DNA of 62,785 bases. Origin: Prevotella sp. (GTDB lineage Bacteria > Bacteroidota > Bacteroidia > Bacteroidales > Bacteroidaceae). The translations under genes and the position numbers were made by a program. Shown piece by piece: positions 1 through 6,882 of this stretch. The notes beneath the pieces were generated by a model that did no database searches, had not been told where the DNA came from, and saw nothing but the letters and a program-made list of their open reading frames with translations. The stretch is from the NCBI GenBank assembly GCA_017538105.1, contig JAFYJN010000068.1, positions 1 to 62,785 of the forward strand, in the 5' to 3' direction. The number at the start of each line of letters is the position of its first letter. The first letter of the stretch is position 1.

Positions 1-1
1 A

Positions 2-931
2 TACGCATCCAACCCCGTTCAGGACGGCTTCACGCCCTACTACTTCGACCGTGACCACCTCGGAAGCGTCCGGCAGGTGATAAAGGCATACGGCAGCACC
101 AAGGGGACGGTCGTACAGAGAATGGAATACTACCCCTCCGGCCTGCAGTTCTGCGACGGCAACGCCGACACCGACGTGCAGCCGAACAGGTACAACGGCA
201 AGGAGTACGACAAGATGCACGGCCTGTGTACCTACGACTACGGCGCGAGGCAGTACAACCCCGTCACCGCGCGCTGGGACAGGATGGATCCGCTGTGCGA
301 GAAGTACTACGACATCAGCCCGTATGCGTATTGCGGGAATAATCCGGTAAATGCGGTTGACCCGGACGGGAGAGATTGGTATATGACTTCCGATAGCATT
401 GTACAATGGATACCTGAAGTTACTTCACAGGATAACACCCCAGATGGAGGGACATATATAGGAAAAGAATATATGGGATTAACTATAGATATTTATGAAG
501 AATACTATGGTGAGGGAGAGAACGGCTTGTCAATAGGAATTATTTACGATTCTCAAAATTTAGGGGAAAGATGGATTCAAAGCGTTAGCACAGAATACGA
601 AGACGAACCAGATGCAAACAATGGACCAAATTGTGATAGGAGTAAAGATTATCCGCCACCATTCTATTACACAAATGTGGAAGAAACGTTTCATAAAAGT
701 AGAAATAGTTATTATTTTGAAGATCGTCCTTCTAGGGATAGTCGAAAAACCGTAAATTGGAATGCAGAATTAACTTTGGCAAGACCAAACAATGGTTACA
801 AACCTGTCGTTACTTTAAATTATGGATTTCGAAATAATAACGGGTTAATCCGTCTTAATCCTATCACTATTTCCGTCCCTTCTCCTTTTCAGAATAAACT
901 GATTTCTGATTATAATGCCAGAATCAAATGA
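2..931 (+). CDS. Rhs-family polymorphic toxin, C-terminal part (5' end outside window)
   Basis: The frame is open from the first bases of the window, so this is the end of a longer protein; an internal GTG at 77 is probably not the true start. The first ~115 codons are GC-rich and carry Rhs core hallmarks: YYFDRDHLGSV, then YNGKEYD, YDYGARQYNP, RWDRMDP and the closing AYCGNNPVNAVDPDGRDW. From about base 370 the sequence becomes clearly AT-rich and encodes ~185 residues that I do not recognise. This is the normal architecture of an Rhs shell followed by a swappable C-terminal toxin. The toxin domain shows no obvious nuclease or deaminase motif. The next gene starts inside the stop codon (ATGA, 928-931), as expected for a cognate immunity gene. 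The Rhs call is firm; the toxin activity is unknown. Confidence 0.9.
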   Translation, partial: YASNPVQDGFTPYYFDRDHLGSVRQVIKAYGSTKGTVVQRMEYYPSGLQFCDGNADTDVQPNRYNGKEYDKMHGLCTYDYGARQYNPVTARWDRMDPLCEKYYDISPYAYCGNNPVNAVDPDGRDWYMTSDSIVQWIPEVTSQDNTPDGGTYIGKEYMGLTIDIYEEYYGEGENGLSIGIIYDSQNLGERWIQSVSTEYEDEPDANNGPNCDRSKDYPPPFYYTNVEETFHKSRNSYYFEDRPSRDSRKTVNWNAELTLARPNNGYKPVVTLNYGFRNNNGLIRLNPITISVPSPFQNKLISDYNARIK

Positions 932-1995
932 TTGTAAGAAGATACATATTTCTGTTTTGTTGCATCGTTCTTTTATCATGTAATAATCAAATAATATATG
1001 ACAGGGATGCAACAAAAATATTTTATGTTGAAAATGATTCTTCCTTCGTAGATGAGATTCTCTTAGGATATGATGGAATATCAGACAGGATTCCAAGAAC
1101 AATAGCCATTTCATACCTATATGTGAATAGGCACACAGACAAAAAATATTGGTCTTCATCAATGCCTACCTATTACCGTGCTTATGTTTATGAAAGTAAG
1201 GTGGATTTGGACACTTATAAGTCAATGGTAAAATATATTCAATCATTGGAACTGAAAGAAGGTATGCCCCATAAAACATATGAGCAATGGGGCGCATCGT
1301 CGGTTGTCCTTAAACATGGAAATAAGCGATATCACAAGTCCATGAAGCGGAGAGAATATGTTGCCTTTCTAAGAGGGTTGTTGCCTTTACTGAATAATGA
1401 TTCCGGTCTTCAGGAAGCTGTCAGTAATAAAATCAATATTTACCAAGACGACAATCATCCTTATAAATACGAAGATATGATATACGGTGAACTTGACGAA
1501 GTGGAATTCAATGGGAACAACAAGTTCGCCTTACAATTAAAGTCTTCACTTAACATTGATTATGTCTTTACAGACATTGCGGAGAGGATATATAATAACA
1601 AGTTACATCCATACTCATCTCATGAAGGTGTTCCTTTATATTTAGATTTAAAGTTTAATAGAAACAACATCGATAGCATCACTTTTGATAAATTCCGCCT
1701 TTCCTCTACAAAAATACAATTATGCCAAGAAGGACTATCTACGAATCTTCCAACAGAAATAAATGGCGATGAGCAATTGCCTGTATGCTATCTTAGAAAA
1801 TTGATAAACAACAATAATGTTATATACATACAGGTCGTCTATTGTATGCTTAATTCATGTGAAGAAGCGAAATCCAAATTAAAAGAAGGTATGCGTTCTG
1901 ACTATCTTTCAGACGCATGGTTTGTTTATTATTATGACAAAAAAGCAAAACAATTTGTTTATAAAAAATATATCATCAACCCAAAAGAGATATAA
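928..1995 (+). CDS. Lipoprotein, candidate immunity protein to the Rhs C-terminal domain
   Basis: A 355-residue protein with a short signal peptide and lipobox ending in Cys18 (IVLLSC), so a lipoprotein is predicted. No family recognised. The ATG overlaps the Rhs stop codon by 4 bp (ATGA), so the two genes should be translationally coupled. The gene is AT-rich like the Rhs C-terminal region and unlike the GC-rich Rhs core, which suggests toxin tip and neighbour arrived together. Position and composition are the grounds for calling it immunity; nothing in the sequence shows the activity. A membrane-anchored immunity protein would imply a toxin acting in or entering through the periplasm. Confidence 0.6.
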   Translation: MIVRRYIFLFCCIVLLSCNNQIIYDRDATKIFYVENDSSFVDEILLGYDGISDRIPRTIAISYLYVNRHTDKKYWSSSMPTYYRAYVYESKVDLDTYKSMVKYIQSLELKEGMPHKTYEQWGASSVVLKHGNKRYHKSMKRREYVAFLRGLLPLLNNDSGLQEAVSNKINIYQDDNHPYKYEDMIYGELDEVEFNGNNKFALQLKSSLNIDYVFTDIAERIYNNKLHPYSSHEGVPLYLDLKFNRNNIDSITFDKFRLSSTKIQLCQEGLSTNLPTEINGDEQLPVCYLRKLINNNNVIYIQVVYCMLNSCEEAKSKLKEGMRSDYLSDAWFVYYYDKKAKQFVYKKYIINPKEI

Positions 1996-1997
1996 AT

Positions 1998-2153
1998 TTG
2001 ATAAAACCGCACAGTGATAGATTTTTGAGACTTTTCTATATCATATGTTTAGGAATGACAATAGTGACAATTAGTCTTATCGTATATTATTGTTCTGGAA
2101 ATACAGAATTAATGTACATAGGTGTACTTGAAAATTCTAAAAATAAAGATTGA
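1998..2153 (+). CDS. Small single-pass membrane ORF, possibly the 5' half of a frameshifted gene
   Basis: A TTG-started frame of 51 codons begins 3 bp after the previous stop. It encodes a basic N-terminus and a hydrophobic helix (LRLFYIICLGMTIVTISLIV), then ends at TGA 2151-2153. The next frame (2122-2361) overlaps its end and continues with soluble beta-rich sequence. Read together through a frame change near 2122-2150 they would form one membrane-anchored protein of about 120 residues. Either two tiny coupled genes or one broken gene is possible. Confidence 0.35.
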   Translation: MIKPHSDRFLRLFYIICLGMTIVTISLIVYYCSGNTELMYIGVLENSKNKD

Positions 2154-2361
2154 GAAGGATTTGGGAAATGCAACAATGGCAAGCTATATGAAGGTGTATG
2201 TAGATGGCCAGATAGTATATAACGAGAAGTGCTTCGTACGAGATACTGTAGAAAATGTCATTTGGCACAAAGATATGGGCATTTTACAAATTTGTTTACG
2301 ATATGAAGAAGATAAAGACACAATAACAATAAACATCAAAGGAACTAAAGATCCAAATTAA
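2122..2361 (+). CDS. Small hypothetical protein (79 aa from GTG)
   Basis: A short AT-rich frame with a GTG start overlapping the end of the upstream small ORF; a later in-frame ATG at 2176 is an alternative start. The translation (MKVYVDGQIVYNEKCFV ...) looks like a compact beta-strand domain. No family recognised. It lies directly downstream of the Rhs/lipoprotein pair and shares its composition, so it may be part of the same toxin-immunity cassette or a remnant of an older one. Confidence 0.4.
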   Translation: MYLKILKIKIEKDLGNATMASYMKVYVDGQIVYNEKCFVRDTVENVIWHKDMGILQICLRYEEDKDTITINIKGTKDPN

Positions 2362-2407
2362 AGAACAGACCTGTCCCAGAACTAAATAGAAATAGGTGAT
2401 TTTTTAT

Positions 2408-2438
2408 TTGGTAGGATAAAATAAAAGGTGTATATTTG
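2408..2438 (+). promoter_or_regulatory. Bacteroidota-type promoter for rubredoxin
   Basis: TTG at 2408-2410, 20 bp spacer, TATATTTG at 2431-2438. This matches the TTG-N19-21-TAnnTTTG pattern of the Bacteroidota primary sigma factor. It would give a leader of about 220 nt that contains both a class A and a class B palindromic element. Confidence 0.7.
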
Positions 2439-2484
2439 CAGAGTGGGGGGCAAGGGGCAAGGAGCATGGGGCAAGGAGCAAAAA

Positions 2485-2560
2485 CCCACCCCGGCCCTCC
2501 CAAAGGGAGGGTGCATGAGAGGAAACGGGGTGAACTCTGTACACTAAACATTAAACACTA
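2485..2560 (+). repeat. Class A GC-rich palindromic element with downstream tail
   Basis: Core at 2485-2511 reads CCCACCCCGGCCC then the hairpin CCCTCCC-AAA-GGGAGGG (arms overlap the preceding text). It is followed by a conserved tail (TGCATGAGAGGAAACGGGG, then TGTACACTAAACATTAAAC). The same core plus tail recurs at 14592, 34144 and, reversed, near 3955-4002. Orientation is plus, the same as the upstream gene ending at 2361, but here it is ~120 bp from the stop. Confidence 0.85.
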
Positions 2561-2607
2561 TACCCTTAAACTCAAATAAAAATAATACACAAAACCCATA
2601 ACCTCGA

Positions 2608-2648
2608 GTAGGTTGCCCCTTCCTTGGGAGGGGGAAAGGGGGAGGTTC
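2608..2648 (+). repeat. Class B GC-rich element in the rubredoxin leader
   Basis: GTAGGTTGCCCCTTCCTTGG then GAGGGGGAAAGGGGGAGGTT, ending 14 bp before the rubredoxin ATG. The same order of motifs occurs upstream of the WaaP-like gene (41403-41443, minus), of cysS (25738-25775) and at the 5' end of the aldo/keto reductase (3755-3786, minus). Unlike class A it lies at gene 5' ends. Confidence 0.7.
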
Positions 2649-2662
2649 AAAAAAACAACATT

Positions 2663-2824
2663 ATGAAAAAGTACATTTGCGAAACATGCGGGTACGTTTA
2701 CGACCCCGAAGTAGGCGATCCCGACAACGGGATAGAGCCGGGCACAGCCTTTGAGGACATACCCGAAGACTGGGTATGCCCTATCTGTGGCGTGGGCAAG
2801 GATGATTTCTCGCCCGAGGACTAA
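2663..2824 (+). CDS. Rubredoxin
   Basis: A 53-residue protein with the two rubredoxin knuckles [10 protein letters not shown] (Cys6, Cys9) and [11 protein letters not shown] (Cys39, Cys42) that bind one iron by four cysteines, plus the typical [18 protein letters not shown] core. Full family length. The start was set at ATG 2663, which gives [10 protein letters not shown]; longer frames would translate the class B repeat. Rubredoxins carry single electrons to oxygen- or peroxide-reducing enzymes in anaerobes. Its TAA overlaps the stop of the convergent reductase gene (CTAA, 2821-2824). Confidence 0.97.
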   Translation: MKKYICETCGYVYDPEVGDPDNGIEPGTAFEDIPEDWVCPICGVGKDDFSPED

Positions 2825-3804
2825 AGGATTTCGTTGAGGTTTGTTGCCAGTTGTTCCACACTGCTGGCACCTACCAATACTGACGTGACCCCTTTCTGTG
2901 ACAGAATCCAGCGGAGGGCGTACCCAGCCAGGGTGCGCCCTTCTTGGTGCGCCTCCTCGTTCCATGTCTGCAACTGGCGCAACAGTTCGGGCGTGAGTGT
3001 CTGCTGTGAGAGTGACGTGTTACGGCTCATGCGCGACCCCTCGGGGATGCCGTTGAGGTAACGGTTGGTGAGCAGACCCTGTGCCAAGGGCGAGAAAGAG
3101 ATGAAGCCGATGCCTTCTTGTTCGCAGAAGGCGAGCTGTCCCTGCTCCATCGGTTCGCGGTTGAGCATATTGAGCTTGTCCTGGTAGATGAGCAGCGGCA
3201 CGTCGCGTTCCTTCAGGTAGGCGTGGGCTTTCTTCAGCTCTTCCACCGGCCAGTTGGAGATGCCGATATAGAGTGCCTTGCCTTGTCGGACGATATCGAC
3301 GAGTGCCTGCAGTGTCTCTTCGATAGGTGTGAGCGGGTCATAGCGATGGCTGTAGAACAGGTCGACATAGTCGAGGTGCATACGCTTGAGGCTCTGGTCG
3401 AGGCTCGCCATGAGGTATTTCCGCGAACCCCAGTTGCCATAGGGACCGGGCCACATATCGTAACCGGCCTTGCTGCTGATGAACAGTTCGTCGCGGTAAG
3501 GTCGGAAATCGTCGTCCATCAGTCGTCCCATGGTCTCCTCGGCACTGCCGTAGGGAGGGCCGTAGTTATTGGCCAGGTCGAAATGAACGATGCCATGGTC
3601 GAAAGCATAATGGGTGATGGCACGGCTACGTTCGTAGGGGTCCACGCCCCCGAAGTTATGCCAGAAGCCCAATGACAGTTTGGGAAGGAGCACGCCGCTC
3701 CGTCCGCAACGAACATACAGTTCTCCAGATTGTTCGTAACGATGGGGAGAAAAAGCCCCACCTCCATCCCCTCCCGAGGGAGGGGCGTAAATAGCTTTAC
3801 TCAT
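2821..3804 (-). CDS. Aldo/keto reductase, YghZ (L-glyceraldehyde 3-phosphate reductase) type
   Basis: A 327-residue NADPH-dependent aldo/keto reductase. The AKR catalytic set is visible: Asp76 and Tyr81 (HFDLANNYG), Lys112 (SSKAGYDM) and His153 (YSHRYD). The long matches to E. coli YghZ that I recall ([50 protein letters not shown]) point to that subgroup, but the substrate is inferred. The C-terminus ends about 20-25 residues earlier than E. coli YghZ. Residues ~7-16 ([11 protein letters not shown]) are encoded by a class B palindrome; no other in-frame ATG follows before the conserved fold, so the element seems to supply the start region. Convergent with rubredoxin, with overlapping stop codons. 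Confidence 0.9.
   Translation of the reverse strand: MSKAIYAPPSGGDGGGAFSPHRYEQSGELYVRCGRSGVLLPKLSLGFWHNFGGVDPYERSRAITHYAFDHGIVHFDLANNYGPPYGSAEETMGRLMDDDFRPYRDELFISSKAGYDMWPGPYGNWGSRKYLMASLDQSLKRMHLDYVDLFYSHRYDPLTPIEETLQALVDIVRQGKALYIGISNWPVEELKKAHAYLKERDVPLLIYQDKLNMLNREPMEQGQLAFCEQEGIGFISFSPLAQGLLTNRYLNGIPEGSRMSRNTSLSQQTLTPELLRQLQTWNEEAHQEGRTLAGYALRWILSQKGVTSVLVGASSVEQLATNLNEIL
3755..3786 (-). repeat. Class B element inside the 5' end of the reductase gene
   Basis: On the minus strand CGCCCCTCCCTCGGGAGGGG followed by ATGGAGGTGGGG. Equivalent to the class B elements in the leaders of rubredoxin, cysS and the WaaP-like gene, but here it is translated. Confidence 0.6.
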
Positions 3805-3817
3805 AGGTTTTATAGAA

Positions 3818-3956
3818 TGTTGAGTGTTGAGTGTTGAATGTTGACGAGTTGTTGAGGCATATGTCGAAAAATTGTCGCTTCGCGATTTTTAGAATGATGA
3901 GTGTTGAATGTTGATTGTTTAGTGTTGAATGTTTAGTGTACAGTGTTTAGTGTTCA
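3818..3956. repeat. Minisatellite-like array of GTTGA(A/G)TGTTGA units
   Basis: Short degenerate units (GTTGAGTGTTGAATGTTGA, then GTTTAGTGTTGAATGTTTAG) interrupted by TTGTCGCTTCGCGATTTTT. The same units recur at 5943-5975, 14640-14690 (reversed), 37689-37735 and 34192-34312 (reversed). No gene is visible here. Confidence 0.6.
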
Positions 3957-3975
3957 CCCCGTCTCCTCTTATACA

Positions 3976-4096
3976 CCCTCCCTTGGGGAGGGCCGGGGTG
4001 GGTATTTGCCCCTTAACACTCCCTCCCCTCGGGAGGGCCGGGGTGGGTATTTGCCCCTTAACACTCCCTCCCCTCGGGGAGGGTTGGGGAGGGGGC
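3976..4096 (-). repeat. Three tandem class A elements behind ispG
   Basis: Three copies, at about 3976-4002, 4019-4047 and 4066-4096, with spacers GTATTTGCCCCTTAACACT. In minus-strand orientation each reads CCCACCCCGGCCCTCCC-loop-GGGAGGG, the orientation seen behind other genes. The ispG reading frame ends inside the copy nearest the gene. Confidence 0.85.
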
Positions 4097-5455
4097 TCCT
4101 ATCAGCTCCAACAGCCGTTCGACGGCTTCTTCTTCGGGGATATTTTTCAGGACACATTCCTTGCCTCGGTAGAGGGATATCTTTCCTCTGCCGGCACCGA
4201 CATAACCGTAGTCGGCATCGGCCATCTCGCCCGGTCCGTTGACGATGCATCCCATGATGCCGATTTTCAGTCCCACGAGATGTTGGGTGGCTTCCTTGAT
4301 GCGTGCGATGGTGCGCGGCAGGTCGTAGAGCGTGCGTCCGCAACCAGGACAGGAGATATATTCCGTCTTCGTGAATTTGATGCGTGCGGCTTGTAGGATG
4401 GCGTCGGCCAGCGTTACCAGCTGCTCGTTGCTGAACGATGGGCTGTGGAGCACCAGCTGGTGCGCCTTGCGGTCGATGAGCAGGGCACCGACGGCCATGG
4501 CTGCTTTCAGTTGCAGTGTCTCCCAGTCGGGAGCCTCCAGTGCCAACGTGATGGTATCGTCGTGGATGGACTCCTCTGCCTTCTGTCGCAACAGCGTACA
4601 TTCCGGGATGAGCTCCACCAGTTTTCTGGCCACGGGAATCTCACGTTCCGGCTCCTCCGACAGGCTGACGCGGATGGTGTCGCCGATGCCTTCGGTGAGT
4701 AGGGCACCGATGCCCACGGCACTCTTGATACGCCCGTCCTCGCCCTCGCCCGCCTCGGTCACTCCGAGATGCAGCGGATAGTGCATATTCTCACCATCCA
4801 TCGTCTTGACCAACAGACGCACAGTCTGCACCATGACAACGGTGTTCGACGCCTTGATGCTGATGACCACATCGTCGAACCGTTCGCGGCGGAAGATGCG
4901 CAGAAACTCCATGCAGCTCTCCACGATACCCTCGGGCGTGTCGCCGTAGCGAGACATGATACGGTCGGAGAGTGAGCCGTGGTTCACGCCGATGCGCACC
5001 GCCGTATGCTGTTCCTTGCAGATGGTGATGAAGGGAAGGAGTCGGGCTTCAATCTTTTTCAGTTCCTCTTGGTATTCCTCATCGGAATATTCCAAGTGCT
5101 TGAATGTGCGGGCTGGGTCAACATAGTTGCCGGGGTTGATACGTACTTTCTCACAGTACCGCGCCGCCACATCGGCCACGTTGGCGTTGAAATGCACATC
5201 GGCCACCAGCGGCTGTGGATAGCCGTCGGCCTTCAGCCGGGCGGAGATATTCTTCATGTTCTCCGCCTCGCGTGAGCCCTGTGTGGTGAAACGCACCAGT
5301 TCACCACCGGCATCGATGATACGCTTGGTCTGGGCCACACAGCCCTCGGTGTCGTTGGTATCGACGGTGGCCATCGACTGGATGCGGATGGGGTTGTCGC
5401 CGCCGATGGCGATATCCCCCACATGGCAGACGCTGCTAATTCGTCTTGTACTCAT
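4058..5455 (-). CDS. ispG: 4-hydroxy-3-methylbut-2-enyl diphosphate synthase (MEP pathway)
   Basis: A 465-residue IspG/GcpE that makes HMBPP from MEcPP with a [4Fe-4S] cluster. The N-terminal TIM barrel is clear (IRIQSMATVDTNDT, VADVHFN, VRINPGN, VISIKASNT, HLGVTEAGEGEDG, IRVSLSEEP). The C-terminal cluster domain has Cys369 and Cys372 (CPGCGRT), Cys403 (MGCIVNGPGE) and Glu410. Many Bacteroidota IspG proteins, as I recall, are about 600 residues because of an extra middle domain; here only ~85 residues separate barrel and cluster domain, so much of that insert appears to be missing. The last ~11 residues (PSPTLPEGREC) and the stop are encoded by a class A element. Overlaps purE by 20 bp; co-transcription expected. 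Confidence 0.96.
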   Translation of the reverse strand: MSTRRISSVCHVGDIAIGGDNPIRIQSMATVDTNDTEGCVAQTKRIIDAGGELVRFTTQGSREAENMKNISARLKADGYPQPLVADVHFNANVADVAARYCEKVRINPGNYVDPARTFKHLEYSDEEYQEELKKIEARLLPFITICKEQHTAVRIGVNHGSLSDRIMSRYGDTPEGIVESCMEFLRIFRRERFDDVVISIKASNTVVMVQTVRLLVKTMDGENMHYPLHLGVTEAGEGEDGRIKSAVGIGALLTEGIGDTIRVSLSEEPEREIPVARKLVELIPECTLLRQKAEESIHDDTITLALEAPDWETLQLKAAMAVGALLIDRKAHQLVLHSPSFSNEQLVTLADAILQAARIKFTKTEYISCPGCGRTLYDLPRTIARIKEATQHLVGLKIGIMGCIVNGPGEMADADYGYVGAGRGKISLYRGKECVLKNIPEEEAVERLLELIGAPSPTLPEGREC

Positions 5456-5942
5456 ATTTCACTTCCGCCAAGTCCTTGTTCGCCTTCTCAATCTTCTGCT
5501 TCAGACCCTCCTTGTAGGTGGCGAGGCGCTGGGCGATGTCACTGTCGGCCAGTGCCAGCATCTCCGTGGCCAGCACCGCCGCGTTCATGGCACCGTTGAC
5601 ACTCACCGTGGCCACGGGGATGCCCGGGGGCATCTGCACGATGCTCAGCAGGGCATCGAGACCGTCGAGCATTCCCTTGATGGGCACACCGATGACGGGC
5701 AGGGTGGTCTGTGCGGCGATGACTCCCGGCAGGGCGGCCGCCATACCGGCGCCGGCGATGATGACTTTCACGCCACGGCCTGCCGCCTCCTTGGCGAAGC
5801 GTTCCACGGCCTCCGGCGTGCGATGTGCCGACAGGGCGTTCACCTCGAAGGGAATCTTCATGTCATTGAGAAATGTCATGGCTTTCTCCATGACGGGCAG
5901 GTCGGATGTGCTGCCCATGATAATGCTAACTTGTGGATTCAT
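5436..5942 (-). CDS. purE: 5-(carboxyamino)imidazole ribonucleotide mutase
   Basis: A 168-residue PurE, which converts N5-CAIR to CAIR in purine synthesis. The signature GSTSDLPVM near the N-terminus, SAHRTPE (catalytic His in the 40s) and AGMAAALPGVIAA, PVIGVP, QMPPGIPVATV are all present. Length is normal for class I PurE. First gene of the purE-ispG pair; its 3' end overlaps ispG by 20 bp. The ATG is followed at once upstream by GTTGAATG minisatellite sequence, so the promoter could not be identified. Confidence 0.97.
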   Translation of the reverse strand: MNPQVSIIMGSTSDLPVMEKAMTFLNDMKIPFEVNALSAHRTPEAVERFAKEAAGRGVKVIIAGAGMAAALPGVIAAQTTLPVIGVPIKGMLDGLDALLSIVQMPPGIPVATVSVNGAMNAAVLATEMLALADSDIAQRLATYKEGLKQKIEKANKDLAEVKYEYKTN

Positions 5943-6260
5943 TGTTGAATGTTGAGTGTTGAATGTTGAATTGTCGCTGACGCGATTTTTAGAATTTTGA
6001 ATTTAATTAAGGAGTTCAGGAGTGTAGGAGTTTAGAAGTGTAGACAATAGTCCGCGAGTGACCTCTTGCTCCTTGCCCCTTGCTCCTGCCACGGGCATAT
6101 CTCTCACCTCTTACCTCTCACCCCTTCTATCTACTGGCATATCTCTCACCTCTCACCTCTTTATGCACCCTCCCTTAGGGAGGGCCGGGGTGGTTTTTTG
6201 CCCCTTACCTCTCACCCCTCACCCCTTTACGCCCCCTCCCTTTGGGAGGGCCGGGGTGGG
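5943..6260. repeat. Intergenic repeat block, including two class A elements
   Basis: No gene in this ~320 bp gap. From purE outward it holds GTTGAATG units, TTGTCGCTGACGCGATTTTT, CT-rich runs resembling GCCCCTTGCTCCTTGCC and CTCACCTCTTACCTCTCACC, and two class A palindromes (about 6168-6193 and 6234-6260). The second abuts the stop codon of the PAP2 gene at 6265 and is in the class A orientation for that gene. Confidence 0.8.
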
Positions 6261-6264
6261 TATC

Positions 6265-6882
6265 CTAATTCCATATCACTGCCCAGAAGGCGCAGACGAT
6301 GCCGAGGAAGAATCCCGCCACCACCTGGGGGAGCGTATGCTGGCGCAGTATCATGCGGCTGGTGCCGATGAGACCGGCGAGTAGGATGACCAGACAGAGC
6401 CACCACACGGGGTTGAAGGAGAAAATCTGTGCGAAGGCCGCCAATGCCCCCGCCAGTCCCCCGATGGCCGCCATGTGTGAAGAGATTTTCCATTTCAGGT
6501 TGATGGCCGTGCATAGCACCTCGATGACCATGGCCGCCACCAGCACACTGCCCACGGAATGGGGGATGTGGAACAGGTTGACGACGTAATAGCACACGAA
6601 GTAACACACGAAACAGATGAGGTAGGGCACCAATCGTCGTTCCTTGGCACCCAGTTCGATGGGCGTCCATCCCTGGTAGTTGCGGTAGAAGCTGATGAGC
6701 AATGTGGGCAGCAGGATAGTGAGGAAATAGACGATGAGCAGTATCTTCATCTTTGTCCAGAAGGGCAGGAAACTGAGGTAGCTGAATACGAAGAGCAGCA
6801 GCATACCGATGAAAGGCATGTAGAACGGCCTGAACAGCGTGCTCAGTATCTTTGCGGTGATGATGAGGTTTTTCTCGTTCAT
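6265..6882 (-). CDS. PAP2-family membrane phosphatase
   Basis: A 205-residue polytopic membrane protein (five to six hydrophobic helices). PAP2 motifs are present in altered form: KERRLVP for the first motif, ISSHMA (Ser-x-His) for the second, and SRMILRQHTLPQVVAG for the third, where the usual Asp after His is replaced by Gln. Members dephosphorylate lipid phosphates such as undecaprenyl pyrophosphate or phosphatidic acid; the substrate here is unknown. The ATG overlaps the rpoN stop (ATGA, 6879-6882), so it is the last gene of that run. The stop codon is followed directly by a class A element. Confidence 0.8.
   Translation of the reverse strand: MNEKNLIITAKILSTLFRPFYMPFIGMLLLFVFSYLSFLPFWTKMKILLIVYFLTILLPTLLISFYRNYQGWTPIELGAKERRLVPYLICFVCYFVCYYVVNLFHIPHSVGSVLVAAMVIEVLCTAINLKWKISSHMAAIGGLAGALAAFAQIFSFNPVWWLCLVILLAGLIGTSRMILRQHTLPQVVAGFFLGIVCAFWAVIWN

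Noticed and set aside
3969-4601. Long open frame on the minus strand overlapping ispG (Arg/Pro-rich)
   Set aside because: It lies in another frame of ispG and of the repeats; composition is that of a shadow frame and the ispG motifs are unambiguous.
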